Assembly: GCA_963728365.1 (NCBI GenBank)
Contig: CAVSJI010000001.1
Coordinates: 992,001-1,056,000, forward strand
Origin: VRUE01 sp963728365
Lineage (GTDB): Bacteria; Actinomycetota; Thermoleophilia; Solirubrobacterales; 70-9
Reading direction: 5' to 3'
DNA length: 64,000 bases
Part shown: one piece after another, positions 42,520-52,602 of the stretch
How positions within the stretch are numbered: position 1 is the first letter of the stretch
Layout: each line of letters opens with the position of its first letter
Notes under the pieces: generated by a model
What the model was told of the DNA's origin: nothing
Seen by the model: the letters and a program-made list of their open reading frames with translations, nothing else
Database searches by the model: none
Program-made: the position numbers and the translations under genes

Positions 42520-45471
42520 TCATCGGACGATCGCCGACGTCCCCGCGCTGCGCCGATGGCGTCTGCGGTGTCTCGGGCCGCGCCTGCCATGCGTGCGATG
42601 CCGCCTCCGCTTGCAGTCCGCCCGCGCCATCGGGTGCCAAACCCTGCCCAGGTTGGCGTAACCCAGGAACCTGGCAAGCGCGCGCTTGGGCTTGCGGCAA
42701 AGCTTTGCGGCGCTGACGATGACGCCCCGCCTGCCTCCGAACATGCGCAGGACGAACCTGCTCACCGGCGCATCCGGGATTCTCGCGAAAGTGCCGCGGA
42801 TCCCACCTTCGGACGAGTCGATACGTCCGACGACATCAACCTCGAGTCCCTGTCCGTGCAGGGCGAAGACGAGGTCCGGCAGCGTGTTGCCTGAGGAACG
42901 CAGGTAGGCCGGGCCTTCCATAGGCGCGTCGAGCAGCGGCGTGAAGACGCGCACGTGGCCGTAGATCGAGCCCGGTGGACAAGTGCGGGCGGCAAACTGG
43001 GCACGGGTGCAGATAGACCCAATCCGCGACTGCTCGAGGAAGAGATAGCGGGGCAGGGTCAGTTGACCAAGGGAGATGTTGGCGTCGCCGGGACGCGGCC
43101 TGACCACCACCCTCAGCGAGGGGTAGGCGCCGCGCCGCGCCCTCCCTTTGAGCCGCATCGAGATCCGCGGCTTGAAGCCGAGCGAGGCGCAGTCGAAGGC
43201 CTGGAAGGGCGCCGTCGCGACGGCCAGCGTGTCGTCGGATATGTCGCCGAAGCGCTGCCCGGCGCCGTTCATCGCCGAGGCGATGCTGAACCTGTCGCAG
43301 CTGGTCGGGTTGAGGGTGACGTTAGGGCGGTCGACATAGACGCGCACGTCTCGCAGGTGGATCGGCACGCCGTCGACGATGTGCGGGATCGGGTCGGTGC
43401 CGGTCGCGTCGATCGAGACCTGCGCGGTCGTCGGGTCGACCCTGATCGCCGAGCGCACGATCACCGTGCCGAGGTCGAACGGCCCGACCAGGGCCGAGTC
43501 GATCGCCACCACCGAGAAGGAGGAGCCGCGGTAGGGGCCGGCGAGGTAGAGGTTGCCCGGCGCGTAGGCGAGCACCGAGCCGACGCCGTAGCCGGAGTAG
43601 GTGTGGCCGATCAGGCTCGCCGCCGGGCACGACGGGTGGTCGCGCTCGGCAACGCCGCTGCGCCCGCGGGCCGCCTCGATCGCCGCGTCGGGGCAGTAGG
43701 GGATGCCGGCGATCTTGCCCAGCAGGCCCGGCGGGAAGGACGCCGAGTAGGAGACCACCTCCTGTTCGGTCACCTGGCGGCTGAGATGGAGGTAGAAGGG
43801 GGTGTAGGCGCCGGCGCGCGAGTTGAGGGTGCCGCCCTTGGCCTGCGGGCCGAACGGCGCCAGCCCGCTCGGGCACGGCCCGCCGCCGGCCCCCGCGACC
43901 ACCTGATCGGGCAGCGAGAAGGACTTGACGAGCCCCGGGTCGCGCCAGGGCGTCAGGTCTGCCTGCGTGGCGATCGCGCCGCACGCCGCCGGAGTCGCGA
44001 GCGGGCTGCGCTGGCCTTCGCGGAAGTGGATTTCGAGGTCGGAGTAGGGCAGCTGCGGCAGCCGGTCGAAGGTCGCCGTGAGGCTGCCCGTCGTCGGGTC
44101 GGCGTCGAGTCGGCCGGCCACCTTGACAACGATCCCTCTGTTGATTGACTTCGCAACCAGATAGACGGCGATCAGGCTATCGAAGGGGTTCGCGTGCGGA
44201 GCGGCGACGTAGATCGCGCCTTCGAATGCCCCGGAGACGATCGGGCTGATCACCCGGAAGTCGCCGATCTTCGATTCGTTCGGGCAGCCGGCCCCGGGCG
44301 GCGAGCTCGGCGTCTCGGCGGCGTACTGGGCTTCGGTGCAGACGCCGAGCCCGGCCCCGACCGAGGGGTTGATCGTCACCTCCTCCGGCAGCGAAATCGC
44401 CGCCCTGCGAACGGGGGATGGAGCGAGAACCCCGGGAGAAAGCCTCCCCGTGGGCGTGAAATTGTCTAGCAAGCCACCCTGGTTGACGACGAGACCGAAG
44501 CTGAAGCCGGTGGAGGAGGAAGCGCGGTCATTGCTCACGCGGGCGCTGGCCTGCGTGTCGAAAGGAATTGCCTCGCAACCTTCGAGGTCTGGACTGGAGG
44601 AGGTGGCAGTGACGATGCCGGGCTGTTGCCACGAGCTAACGCCTAGGGAGAACGTCATTGGCGAGCATGAGGGTGGCAAGGTCAGGTACGCATTGGGAGG
44701 AAGGACCCGCGGATCGCCGATCGAGCAGGTTCCCGGCTGATACGGAATCGACGCCGCCGGCGGGGGTGGTTGCGGTTCGGCCTCCAATATCGCGTCTTTA
44801 CCGAAGTATTCGCTCGGCTCGACCTCGTTGAGGCAATTTCCACGTTCCCGGTCGTGATCTACGAGCCAGGGATTTCCCCATAGGGTCATCGTCAAGCCGT
44901 AGATGTCGATTCGCTGGGATATGTTCTGCGCGTCCAGCGACAGGTCGTATTCTCCGTTCGTCTCGCGAATGCTTGTGGCAAGCGTTATCGGCACACCGAA
45001 CGGATTGAAACCAACCTCGGAGGAGAATCCAGGCGGTGGCTCGAGGTTGAACACACCGAACCTCCGGGCTTCGCCAACGGAGGAGCGAACCTCCACCACG
45101 CCGACTTGACTCGCATCGGGGCAGTTCTCTCCCGATTTGCTTTCCTGGTAAGGCGAGGAGCGCGAGGTGCCAAACTGGCTAGCGGTGCAGCGCGGGACCA
45201 CCGTTGGGTTGATGATGAACCCGGTGGGAAGAGCGAGGTGAAGACGCCGTAGATCACCGTCCGTCAAGGTGTCGCCAGCCGGCTTGAGATTGAACCCGAA
45301 CGTGAATGCAAAGGGATGAGAGCCGGCCTGTCTCGCGCTCGCTCCTCCGCGTTCGGTCACCTTCGCATCGAAGCCTTCCGTCCCTGTGAGAAATCCAAAA
45401 TCGGCCCGGGCCGGAGCTGCTGCTATCAGCCCCACCGCCGCAAACAGACAAACGAGCCCGATCTTCGTCAT
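42520..45471 (-). CDS. Large secreted protein B' (paralogue of 49729-52602) with Arg/His-rich tail
   Basis: A 983-residue exported protein. The signal peptide is about residues 1-23. The N-terminal part (FGFLTGTEGFDAKVTERGGA) resembles the paralogue B. A central region of about 370 residues is almost identical to B, with CTEAQYAAETPSSPPGAGC, DFRVISPIVSGAFEGAIYVA and GIPYCPDAAIEAARGRSG. A C-terminal domain (SIYGHVRVFTPLLDAPMEGP) is followed by a strongly basic tail (RRRHRTHGRRGPRHRRRHRR). Many paired cysteines suggest disulfides outside the cell. The start overlaps the A' stop by 4 bases. No known family is recognised. Confidence 0.88.
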   Translation of the reverse strand: MTKIGLVCLFAAVGLIAAAPARADFGFLTGTEGFDAKVTERGGASARQAGSHPFAFTFGFNLKPAGDTLTDGDLRRLHLALPTGFIINPTVVPRCTASQFGTSRSSPYQESKSGENCPDASQVGVVEVRSSVGEARRFGVFNLEPPPGFSSEVGFNPFGVPITLATSIRETNGEYDLSLDAQNISQRIDIYGLTMTLWGNPWLVDHDRERGNCLNEVEPSEYFGKDAILEAEPQPPPPAASIPYQPGTCSIGDPRVLPPNAYLTLPPSCSPMTFSLGVSSWQQPGIVTATSSSPDLEGCEAIPFDTQASARVSNDRASSSTGFSFGLVVNQGGLLDNFTPTGRLSPGVLAPSPVRRAAISLPEEVTINPSVGAGLGVCTEAQYAAETPSSPPGAGCPNESKIGDFRVISPIVSGAFEGAIYVAAPHANPFDSLIAVYLVAKSINRGIVVKVAGRLDADPTTGSLTATFDRLPQLPYSDLEIHFREGQRSPLATPAACGAIATQADLTPWRDPGLVKSFSLPDQVVAGAGGGPCPSGLAPFGPQAKGGTLNSRAGAYTPFYLHLSRQVTEQEVVSYSASFPPGLLGKIAGIPYCPDAAIEAARGRSGVAERDHPSCPAASLIGHTYSGYGVGSVLAYAPGNLYLAGPYRGSSFSVVAIDSALVGPFDLGTVIVRSAIRVDPTTAQVSIDATGTDPIPHIVDGVPIHLRDVRVYVDRPNVTLNPTSCDRFSIASAMNGAGQRFGDISDDTLAVATAPFQAFDCASLGFKPRISMRLKGRARRGAYPSLRVVVRPRPGDANISLGQLTLPRYLFLEQSRIGSICTRAQFAARTCPPGSIYGHVRVFTPLLDAPMEGPAYLRSSGNTLPDLVFALHGQGLEVDVVGRIDSSEGGIRGTFARIPDAPVSRFVLRMFGGRRGVIVSAAKLCRKPKRALARFLGYANLGRVWHPMARADCKRRRHRTHGRRGPRHRRRHRRSAGTSAIVR
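43153..44081. repeat. 929-bp tract nearly identical to 50347-51275 (gene conversion tract)
   Basis: Bases 43153-44081 in B' align without gaps to 50347-51275 in B (constant offset 7194). I noticed only two differences (43696 and 43744). A second identical stretch runs 44201-44380 against 51395-51574. Identity drops sharply between and outside them, as gene conversion would leave. Confidence 0.88.
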
Positions 45472-47786
45472 TTTCGAGAATCCCTCCGGCTCCCACCGTG
45501 GTGCCGCCCGGCACCACCCCGGCTCGGGTGCCTCCTATGATGCGACCGGCGGTGGCGGTGGCGCCGCTTCCGGTGTCGGCCTTTTTGCTTGACGAAGCGC
45601 CGCTGCGGGTTGCCCACATTCGGTGTGAGGGTCCCAGGAGTCGGGTCCTCCGGTTCGACCGGCAGGCTCTGACAGGCGTCGGCGACGCAGGGAATCGGCG
45701 TCGAGGGCTCCGAAAATCCCCCATCCACCCGGGCGTCGTAGAGGTCGATCGAGCCGGGATCGACCCCGACGAGTGACTCGCTGGTGACGAAGAACGCATC
45801 AACTCCGTCGGCAGAAGCGTCGATAAGGCTCGCCGGGCCCGGACTGCGTCCGCTCGAGAGAAGGCGGACACAGCCTCGCGACCGGCTGCAGTCGCCATTT
45901 CCGGGCGCCTCCCACTCGTAGACGTCGGGGTGGGAGTTGGTGTCCTGCGCCACAAGCGAATCGCCCGAGTCGAAGAAGATCCGCGAGCCGTCCCGGGAAA
46001 CCCAGCGCGGCTGGTACGCCCGCGTGGTGCCGTTGACCAGCGCCCCTGGCACCGCCGCCCCGCCTTCGGGACGTTCCCCGGTCGGATTGCAGGAGGCGCA
46101 GATGAGCACCTCGGTCGCGGGGTCGTAGAGGTAGAGCTCGGCGTCTGGTTCCCCGCTTCCGGCGTCGTGATTGTCATACGCCGTCAGTTCCGCTGTCGAG
46201 AGGAAGGCAATGCGCGCGCCCTGAGGACTGACGCGAGCGGTGGCAGTCGCCGGCGGGTAATCGCTTGGCGCAGCGGCGTCGGCACCGGGAGCGACGGTCG
46301 TGGTAGTGCCACCGTGCCAGAGCTCGAGGCCGCCGGGACCCTGGAAGTAGACATAGCTGCCATTGACTGAGATGCCGAGCACACCGGCGACGCCTGCCGC
46401 GATGGGAGCGGCAGCGCCGGTGCTCGCTTCGTAGCGGTAGAGCTCGCCACCGACGGTGTAGAGAGCGACGGAGCCATCAGCCGACGCCGCCTCGAAACTC
46501 GCCCCGCCCCCCGAGGTTTCCGGCAGCAACCTGGTCGCCCCCCCAGCTTCGCGCAGGTAAAGGGCACCGTTTTCAAGCTGGGTGAAATAAATGCGACCGC
46601 CGCTGCTCGAGACCGCTCCAACTGGGGCCGCGATCCGCGCTCCAGGCGTTCCGCTTGCTTCACCGGGCAGCACGTTGACGAGCGCGAGGACCCCTCCGCT
46701 CCACTCGTAGAGATTCTGAAGCGCCGGATCGCATTCCCGCGGCCCGGTCAGCGCCTCTTCGGCATCGGCCGTGAGCTTCGCGCAACTGGAGAGGATGACG
46801 TGGGAGAGGTCGGAGGTGGCCGAGGCAAACGAGACATCGAAATGCTCGCCGTCGACTTCGCTGAGTTCGACCTCGCCCTTGGAGAGCAGCGAGGAGAAGA
46901 TGCCGGCGCTGCCACGCAGGTAGTAGGCCATGTAGCCGTCCGGCGCTCCGCTTCCGGGTAGCACCGGATTGGGAGCCGGGCAGCCTTCCAAGGCGCCCCT
47001 GCAGGCGAGACCGCCGAAGAGCAGGGCCTTGGATAGATCAGCGGAGAAGAGCCGGTAGGGAGCGCCGTCGGGTTCTTCGCCGTAGGCGATGGAATCGAGC
47101 GGGGTGGAGACGTTCTCAGTCGTCCACCCCACCGCGGTGCGCCGCGCTAGGTATTGGCTCGAGGGCGGCGCCCCGACCGCATCGCCGAAAGCGGTAGCGG
47201 AGCCATAGGCGACGGCGCCACCGGCTGCCGCGGCTTGAAAATCTCCCCCGCCGAAAAGCGTCCCGAGGGACGCGATCGCGCCGCCGTTCTTGTCCACCGG
47301 AGAAACCATCTCCCAGCCGCGGTCGTCGGGCAGGCCGAAGACAAGAGACGTCTCCTCGGTGACGAGGACGTGCTCGGGGCCAATCGTCGTGCCGACCGAG
47401 TTGGTCGCCACCGGCCGGTATCGGTAGGCGGTGGCCGGACTGAGATCGCCGACGTGCTGCGCGACCGAGATTGCCGAGGTGCCATTGCCTATGCCCGCCT
47501 CTTTGGCCTGCGGCACCCTCTCAGCCCCTTCGAAGCCGTCGCCGAGCGGGTCGGTTTCCCGATTGTCCAGGTAGGCAGCTTCGCTGATGTACTCGAAGTG
47601 GTAGCCGGTGCTGAGACTATTGGCGTTGATGCTCGCACGTAGATTGGCGCCGCTCGCAGTGACTTCGGTGACCCAGGAGGCGTCAATCCGGGGTTGTTCG
47701 CTCGCAGAGGCGCTTGCCGTAGAGATGAGCGCGGCCACGCAGACAAAGGCGCTCGCAGCTGCAGTGATCACCCCGCGCAAATCCAC
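45468..47786 (-). CDS. Secreted beta-propeller-like protein A' (paralogue of 52599-54719)
   Basis: 772 residues. The signal peptide (ITAAASAFVCVAALISTASA) is followed by an FN3-like domain (SWVTEVTASGANLRASINAN, then DLSPATAYRYRPVATNSVG). A long set of short beta repeats resembles a TolB/PD40 propeller (AAPVGAVSSSGGRIYF, LSTAELTAYDNHDAGSGEPD). The motif CASCNPTGERPEG and a late Cys pair are shared with A. The last 40 residues are Arg/His/Lys-rich (GRHRKRRHRHRRSHHRRHP). The stop overlaps the B' start, so A' and B' form an operon. Confidence 0.86.
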   Translation of the reverse strand: MDLRGVITAAASAFVCVAALISTASASASEQPRIDASWVTEVTASGANLRASINANSLSTGYHFEYISEAAYLDNRETDPLGDGFEGAERVPQAKEAGIGNGTSAISVAQHVGDLSPATAYRYRPVATNSVGTTIGPEHVLVTEETSLVFGLPDDRGWEMVSPVDKNGGAIASLGTLFGGGDFQAAAAGGAVAYGSATAFGDAVGAPPSSQYLARRTAVGWTTENVSTPLDSIAYGEEPDGAPYRLFSADLSKALLFGGLACRGALEGCPAPNPVLPGSGAPDGYMAYYLRGSAGIFSSLLSKGEVELSEVDGEHFDVSFASATSDLSHVILSSCAKLTADAEEALTGPRECDPALQNLYEWSGGVLALVNVLPGEASGTPGARIAAPVGAVSSSGGRIYFTQLENGALYLREAGGATRLLPETSGGGASFEAASADGSVALYTVGGELYRYEASTGAAAPIAAGVAGVLGISVNGSYVYFQGPGGLELWHGGTTTTVAPGADAAAPSDYPPATATARVSPQGARIAFLSTAELTAYDNHDAGSGEPDAELYLYDPATEVLICASCNPTGERPEGGAAVPGALVNGTTRAYQPRWVSRDGSRIFFDSGDSLVAQDTNSHPDVYEWEAPGNGDCSRSRGCVRLLSSGRSPGPASLIDASADGVDAFFVTSESLVGVDPGSIDLYDARVDGGFSEPSTPIPCVADACQSLPVEPEDPTPGTLTPNVGNPQRRFVKQKGRHRKRRHRHRRSHHRRHPSRGGAGRHHGGSRRDSRK

Positions 47787-47917
47787 ACGCCCAGTTCTAC
47801 GGTATTAAGGGATTTTTTTCAAGATACGTTCAGGTTCTTATTTCTCAAGCAACTCGACGGGCTCAGCTATGCGCACCCGGGCAAGCGCTCCGAAAGCATC
47901 TGCTCGAAGTAATGTCC

Positions 47918-49732
47918 TCATCCCTTCGCTCGGCAATTGCGTTCGAGGGTCGCGGAGAGCCTCATTCCCCCCGTGAACGAGAACCTGGTGCGGGCGAGCG
48001 GGAAGACGGCGGCCGGGAAGCCGGGTGGCGCCGGGCAGCCGGCGCTCAGGTAGCTGCGGCGGGCGCCGCCGTCGCGGAAGGTGCGGTGCAGGCTCATCCG
48101 CAGGCCGGTCACGTACCCCCAGTTGCCGGTCGCCTGCGGGAGCGAGGCTTCCAGCACGTTGCCGTAGGTGCCGTGCTTGGCGCGGATCAGGAAGGGCAGC
48201 ACGTAGGAGGTCGGCGCCGGCTGGGTGCCGTAGATGTGGGCGAGGATCGCGGGCTTGCCGTGCACGCGGCCGTTGAAGGCGAGCACCTTGCCCTGCGAGG
48301 GGAAGGGCGACTGCTCGGGCAGCTTGATGTTGGCCGAGAAATGGCCTTCCCCGACCAGCGCATGGCGGCAGGCCGAGAGGGCGCCGGCCGTGGTCGACGG
48401 CTGGATCTTCTGCACCCGACAACTGGGCAGGCCGGCCGTGTTGAAGTGGCCGTTGCTGTTGATCTCGATCGCGATCCGGCGCAGTTGCGGCGGCGCGCTG
48501 TCGCCGGTGCCGGAGATCCGCACCGCGAGCGCAATCCCCACGGGCGCCACCCCGCGGCGGGGCAGTGCGCGCGGCGTCAGCTTACCTTCGACGTCGACCC
48601 GGACCGGGCCGCGCTGGACGGCCACCGAGGAGGAGCCACGCGCCTGCCGCTGAACGGTCCCGGCGGGCACTGGGGACGCGACGGACGGCTGGGCCCCGGG
48701 CGCGGGGACGGAGGCCGACGCCCCTTCTCCCCCTCCCCCGGACGGCGCCGCGAGCGAGGCGGCTTCCGTGTAAGGGCCGTACTTGAAGACGTTGGCGAAT
48801 TCGGAGTTGCCGTCCGTGACGAAGAGGTTGCCGGTGGCGGGGTCGACCGCGATGCCGGACGGTTCGCCGAAGACGGGCCCGGTGGGGATCCCCGATTTGA
48901 GTGGCCTGGGCAGCGCGCCGAGGAAGGTGCCGTCGGCGGCGAACTCGTAGATGTTGGCCAGCGGGTGTTCGTAGCGGGGCTGCGCATCGTCGACGACCAG
49001 CAGGTGGCCATTCGTCGGATCGACTGCGACGGCGGCGTCGGCGAGCGAGGCGAAGCCGTGTTCGATGGTCTGCACCGGCGCCGTCAAGCTTGCCGACGGT
49101 TCGAAGACCTGGATCGCCCCTTTGCCGGCGTCAGGCACGTAGACCCGGCCGCCGAAGAACGCGAGGCCGTAGGCGTCTTCGAGCGCCCCCTCGCCGATTC
49201 TCGCCACCGGTTCGTCGCCCGGTTCGACCGGCGCTTCGTACTCGGCGACGTAGGTGCGGTCGTCCACGTAGAGGTCGCGGGTCGCGGCATCGACCGCCAC
49301 CCCGGTCGATTCGCCTGCGTCGATCGTCGCCACGCTCGGCTTCAGCCGCAGCACGGCCTCGTGGAGTTCGTTGGCGTAGAGCGTCCCCGACGAGTCGAGG
49401 GCGAGGCCGCAGACCGCGTCCAGGCCGTTGATCCCGAAGAGCGGATTGCTCCCTTCCAGCGCGATCTGGGTCTGGTATGCGCCTGCGAGGCTGAACAGGT
49501 CCACCGCCCGGTGGTAGTAGTCCGACACGTAGAGGCTGCCCGCCCGGACCGCGAGGCCGCAGGCGCCTTCGACCTGCCCCGCCGGAGGCGGCGCGACGAT
49601 CGGGGTTTTGGTCTCGACGAGCAGACTCTCGCTTTTCAGCGCCCGGTTGCCCTGCGCGCCCGTGGCCGTCGCCAGCGGCACGAGCAGCGCGCAGGCCAGC
49701 AGCGCGATCGCCGTCCTCGCCCTGATCGTCAT
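47918..49732 (-). CDS. Secreted NHL-repeat protein C (third gene of the A-B-C operon)
   Basis: 604 residues from ATG 49732, which overlaps the B stop as ATGA. A signal peptide (TAIALLACALLVPLATATGA) precedes NHL-like propeller repeats (SGTLYANELHEAVLRL, GIAVDPATGNLFVTDGNSEF). A Gly/Pro/Ala-rich linker leads to a C-terminal beta domain with Cys residues (GLPSCRVQKIQ, LSACRHALVGEG, ERNCRAKG). Unlike A and B it has no basic tail. The propeller may bind a surface ligand; function unknown. No C copy follows A'-B'. Confidence 0.87.
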   Translation of the reverse strand: MTIRARTAIALLACALLVPLATATGAQGNRALKSESLLVETKTPIVAPPPAGQVEGACGLAVRAGSLYVSDYYHRAVDLFSLAGAYQTQIALEGSNPLFGINGLDAVCGLALDSSGTLYANELHEAVLRLKPSVATIDAGESTGVAVDAATRDLYVDDRTYVAEYEAPVEPGDEPVARIGEGALEDAYGLAFFGGRVYVPDAGKGAIQVFEPSASLTAPVQTIEHGFASLADAAVAVDPTNGHLLVVDDAQPRYEHPLANIYEFAADGTFLGALPRPLKSGIPTGPVFGEPSGIAVDPATGNLFVTDGNSEFANVFKYGPYTEAASLAAPSGGGGEGASASVPAPGAQPSVASPVPAGTVQRQARGSSSVAVQRGPVRVDVEGKLTPRALPRRGVAPVGIALAVRISGTGDSAPPQLRRIAIEINSNGHFNTAGLPSCRVQKIQPSTTAGALSACRHALVGEGHFSANIKLPEQSPFPSQGKVLAFNGRVHGKPAILAHIYGTQPAPTSYVLPFLIRAKHGTYGNVLEASLPQATGNWGYVTGLRMSLHRTFRDGGARRSYLSAGCPAPPGFPAAVFPLARTRFSFTGGMRLSATLERNCRAKG

Positions 49733-52602
49733 CGCCTTCCCCTCTCCGCGTTCGGGCGCCGGTGGCGCCGGGTGTGCTTGTGCCCGTGCCTCCTCCTCGC
49801 CTTGCCGCACCTCGCCTTCACCACCGGTCTGTAGACCCGGCCCAGGCCAGCGTGCCCGAGGAACCGCGCCCGCGCCTGCTGGCGCCTGGCGCAGAGACGT
49901 TCGGCGTTGACGATCACCCCGCGCCGTCCGGCCTTCATGTTGAGCACGAACCGGCTCACGGGCGCGTCGGGGATCGAGGCGAAGGTGCCGCGCAGGCGGC
50001 CGTCGCGGGCGTCGATCCGCCCGGCCACGTCGACCTCGATCCCCTGGCCTCTCAGGGCGAAGACGAGGTCCGGCAGCGTGTTGTCTGAGGAACGCAGGTA
50101 GGCCGGGCCTTCCATAGGCGCGTCGAGCAGCGGCGTGAAGACGCGCACGTGGCCGTAGATCGAGCCCGCCGGGCAGCGGTGGACGGCAAACTGCGCCCGG
50201 CTGCAGATCGTCTTGATGTGGCCCTGGTCGAGGAAGAGCGAGCCGGGCAGGGCCACCTGCGAGAAGCCGATGTTGGCGTCGCCGGGACGGGGCCGGACGA
50301 CCACGCGCAGCGACGGGTGGGCGGCGCGGCGAGTCCCGCCGCGCATCCGCATCGAGATCCGCGGCTTGAAGCCGAGCGAGGCGCAGTCGAAGGCCTGGAA
50401 GGGCGCCGTCGCGACGGCCAGCGTGTCGTCGGATATGTCGCCGAAGCGCTGCCCGGCGCCGTTCATCGCCGAGGCGATGCTGAACCTGTCGCAGCTGGTC
50501 GGGTTGAGGGTGACGTTAGGGCGGTCGACATAGACGCGCACGTCTCGCAGGTGGATCGGCACGCCGTCGACGATGTGCGGGATCGGGTCGGTGCCGGTCG
50601 CGTCGATCGAGACCTGCGCGGTCGTCGGGTCGACCCTGATCGCCGAGCGCACGATCACCGTGCCGAGGTCGAACGGCCCGACCAGGGCCGAGTCGATCGC
50701 CACCACCGAGAAGGAGGAGCCGCGGTAGGGGCCGGCGAGGTAGAGGTTGCCCGGCGCGTAGGCGAGCACCGAGCCGACGCCGTAGCCGGAGTAGGTGTGG
50801 CCGATCAGGCTCGCCGCCGGGCACGACGGGTGGTCGCGCTCGGCAACGCCGCTGCGCCCGCGGGCCGCCTCGATCGCCGCGTCGGGGCAATAGGGGATGC
50901 CGGCGATCTTGCCCAGCAGGCCCGGCGGGAAGGACGCTGAGTAGGAGACCACCTCCTGTTCGGTCACCTGGCGGCTGAGATGGAGGTAGAAGGGGGTGTA
51001 GGCGCCGGCGCGCGAGTTGAGGGTGCCGCCCTTGGCCTGCGGGCCGAACGGCGCCAGCCCGCTCGGGCACGGCCCGCCGCCGGCCCCCGCGACCACCTGA
51101 TCGGGCAGCGAGAAGGACTTGACGAGCCCCGGGTCGCGCCAGGGCGTCAGGTCTGCCTGCGTGGCGATCGCGCCGCACGCCGCCGGAGTCGCGAGCGGGC
51201 TGCGCTGGCCTTCGCGGAAGTGGATTTCGAGGTCGGAGTAGGGCAGCTGCGGCAGCCGGTCGAAGGTCGCCGTGATCCGACCTGTGGCGGGGTCGGGGTC
51301 GAGCTCGCCGGCCAGCTTGACCAGGAAGCCCCGGCCGACCGACTTGGCCACCAGGTAGACGGCGATCAGGCTGCCGACGGGGTTACGGTGAGGGGCGGCG
51401 ACGTAGATCGCGCCTTCGAATGCCCCGGAGACGATCGGGCTGATCACCCGGAAGTCGCCGATCTTCGATTCGTTCGGGCAGCCGGCCCCGGGCGGCGAGC
51501 TCGGCGTCTCGGCGGCGTACTGGGCTTCGGTGCAGACGCCGAGCCCGGCCCCGACCGAGGGGTTGATCGTCACCCCTTCGGGCAGGCTGACCGCGGCCTT
51601 TCGCACCGGTGAAGGCGCGGGCAGCTGCGGATCGGTGACGCCGCGCGTGTCGACCTCGATGTGAAATGCGTAGCCGGAGGGCGAGGAGGCGCGCGGGTTG
51701 GCGAGCTGCGCCACCGCTTCCGGTTCGAAGGGCAGCGATTCGCAGCCTTCCAGCGTTTCGCCGCCGACCGTGCGCGTCGCTTCCCCGCCCTGCCACGAGT
51801 CGGCGCGGGCCGTGAAGGCCATCGGCTCGTCACAGGCCGTGGGCAGGGTCAGGTAGGCGCGCGGCTTGTCTTCCGGTTCCCCGGGCGGGCCGACGGAGCA
51901 TTTGGCCCAGCCGAATTCCGGTTCGAGCTCGTCGAGGCAGTTGCCGCGCTGGAAGTTGTGCATGACCGACCACGGCGTCCCCCACAGGGTCAGGGTCAGG
52001 CCGCTGACGCCCGCCAGCTGCGGGACGTTCGTGGTTTTCAGGGTGATCCCGTATTCGCCCTCGCCCTGGCGGATCGAGGGCACGAAGACGATCGGCGCCC
52101 CGTAGGGGTTGAGGCCGATCTCCGACGGCGCCCCGGGCGGCGGCGCCAGGTTGAAAACCCCGAAGGTGCGCGTCGTGCCGCCGCCGTGCGAAGAGCGCAC
52201 CGTGGCGATCCCGACCTGGCTGCGGTCCTGACAGCGCTCGCCGGAGAGGCTGTCTTCCCAGGGCGTTTCGCCCCGCGGCGTCTGGAAGTCGGCCTGACTG
52301 CAGTAGCCGGAGCTGCTGAGCGCGGTCGGGTTTTCGATCAGGCCCGGCGGCAGCTCGAGGCTGAGGTCACGCAGGTCGCCTTCCCCGAACGGGGCTTCTT
52401 CGGCGAAGTTGAATTCGGCGGTGAGGGCGACCGGGTGGGAGCCCGCCTCGATGGCGACCGCGTTCTCGCCCTCGCGGTAGGCCGCGGCTTTGAAGCCTGC
52501 CGCGCCCGGCAGGAAGCCGAAGGCCGCGGCGCTCGGCGGCGCGCAGAGCGCCGCAACCGAGAGCGTGGCTGCCGCCAAGAAGGCGCCTCGCCGCCGGCTC
52601 AT
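49729..52602 (-). CDS. Large secreted protein B with Arg/His-rich tail
   Basis: A 957-residue exported protein. The signal peptide (AFLAAATLSVAALCAPPSAA) is followed by an N-terminal domain (GSHPVALTAEFNFAEEAPFG, then LRDLSLELPPGLIENPTALS). The central part is shared almost base for base with B'. The C-terminal domain (SIYGHVRVFTPLLDAPMEGP, then ISMRMRGGTRRAAHPSLRV) ends in a basic tail (KARRRHGHKHTRRHRR). It sits between A and C with 4-base overlaps at both ends. No family recognised; cysteines in conserved positions suggest an extracellular disulfide-bonded fold. Confidence 0.88.
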   Translation of the reverse strand: MSRRRGAFLAAATLSVAALCAPPSAAAFGFLPGAAGFKAAAYREGENAVAIEAGSHPVALTAEFNFAEEAPFGEGDLRDLSLELPPGLIENPTALSSSGYCSQADFQTPRGETPWEDSLSGERCQDRSQVGIATVRSSHGGGTTRTFGVFNLAPPPGAPSEIGLNPYGAPIVFVPSIRQGEGEYGITLKTTNVPQLAGVSGLTLTLWGTPWSVMHNFQRGNCLDELEPEFGWAKCSVGPPGEPEDKPRAYLTLPTACDEPMAFTARADSWQGGEATRTVGGETLEGCESLPFEPEAVAQLANPRASSPSGYAFHIEVDTRGVTDPQLPAPSPVRKAAVSLPEGVTINPSVGAGLGVCTEAQYAAETPSSPPGAGCPNESKIGDFRVISPIVSGAFEGAIYVAAPHRNPVGSLIAVYLVAKSVGRGFLVKLAGELDPDPATGRITATFDRLPQLPYSDLEIHFREGQRSPLATPAACGAIATQADLTPWRDPGLVKSFSLPDQVVAGAGGGPCPSGLAPFGPQAKGGTLNSRAGAYTPFYLHLSRQVTEQEVVSYSASFPPGLLGKIAGIPYCPDAAIEAARGRSGVAERDHPSCPAASLIGHTYSGYGVGSVLAYAPGNLYLAGPYRGSSFSVVAIDSALVGPFDLGTVIVRSAIRVDPTTAQVSIDATGTDPIPHIVDGVPIHLRDVRVYVDRPNVTLNPTSCDRFSIASAMNGAGQRFGDISDDTLAVATAPFQAFDCASLGFKPRISMRMRGGTRRAAHPSLRVVVRPRPGDANIGFSQVALPGSLFLDQGHIKTICSRAQFAVHRCPAGSIYGHVRVFTPLLDAPMEGPAYLRSSDNTLPDLVFALRGQGIEVDVAGRIDARDGRLRGTFASIPDAPVSRFVLNMKAGRRGVIVNAERLCARRQQARARFLGHAGLGRVYRPVVKARCGKARRRHGHKHTRRHRRPNAERGRR
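50347..51275. repeat. 929-bp tract nearly identical to 43153-44081
   Basis: This is the partner tract in gene B; see 43153-44081. The two tracts are 7.2 kb apart in direct orientation, so recombination between them could delete A' and most of B and C. Confidence 0.88.
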
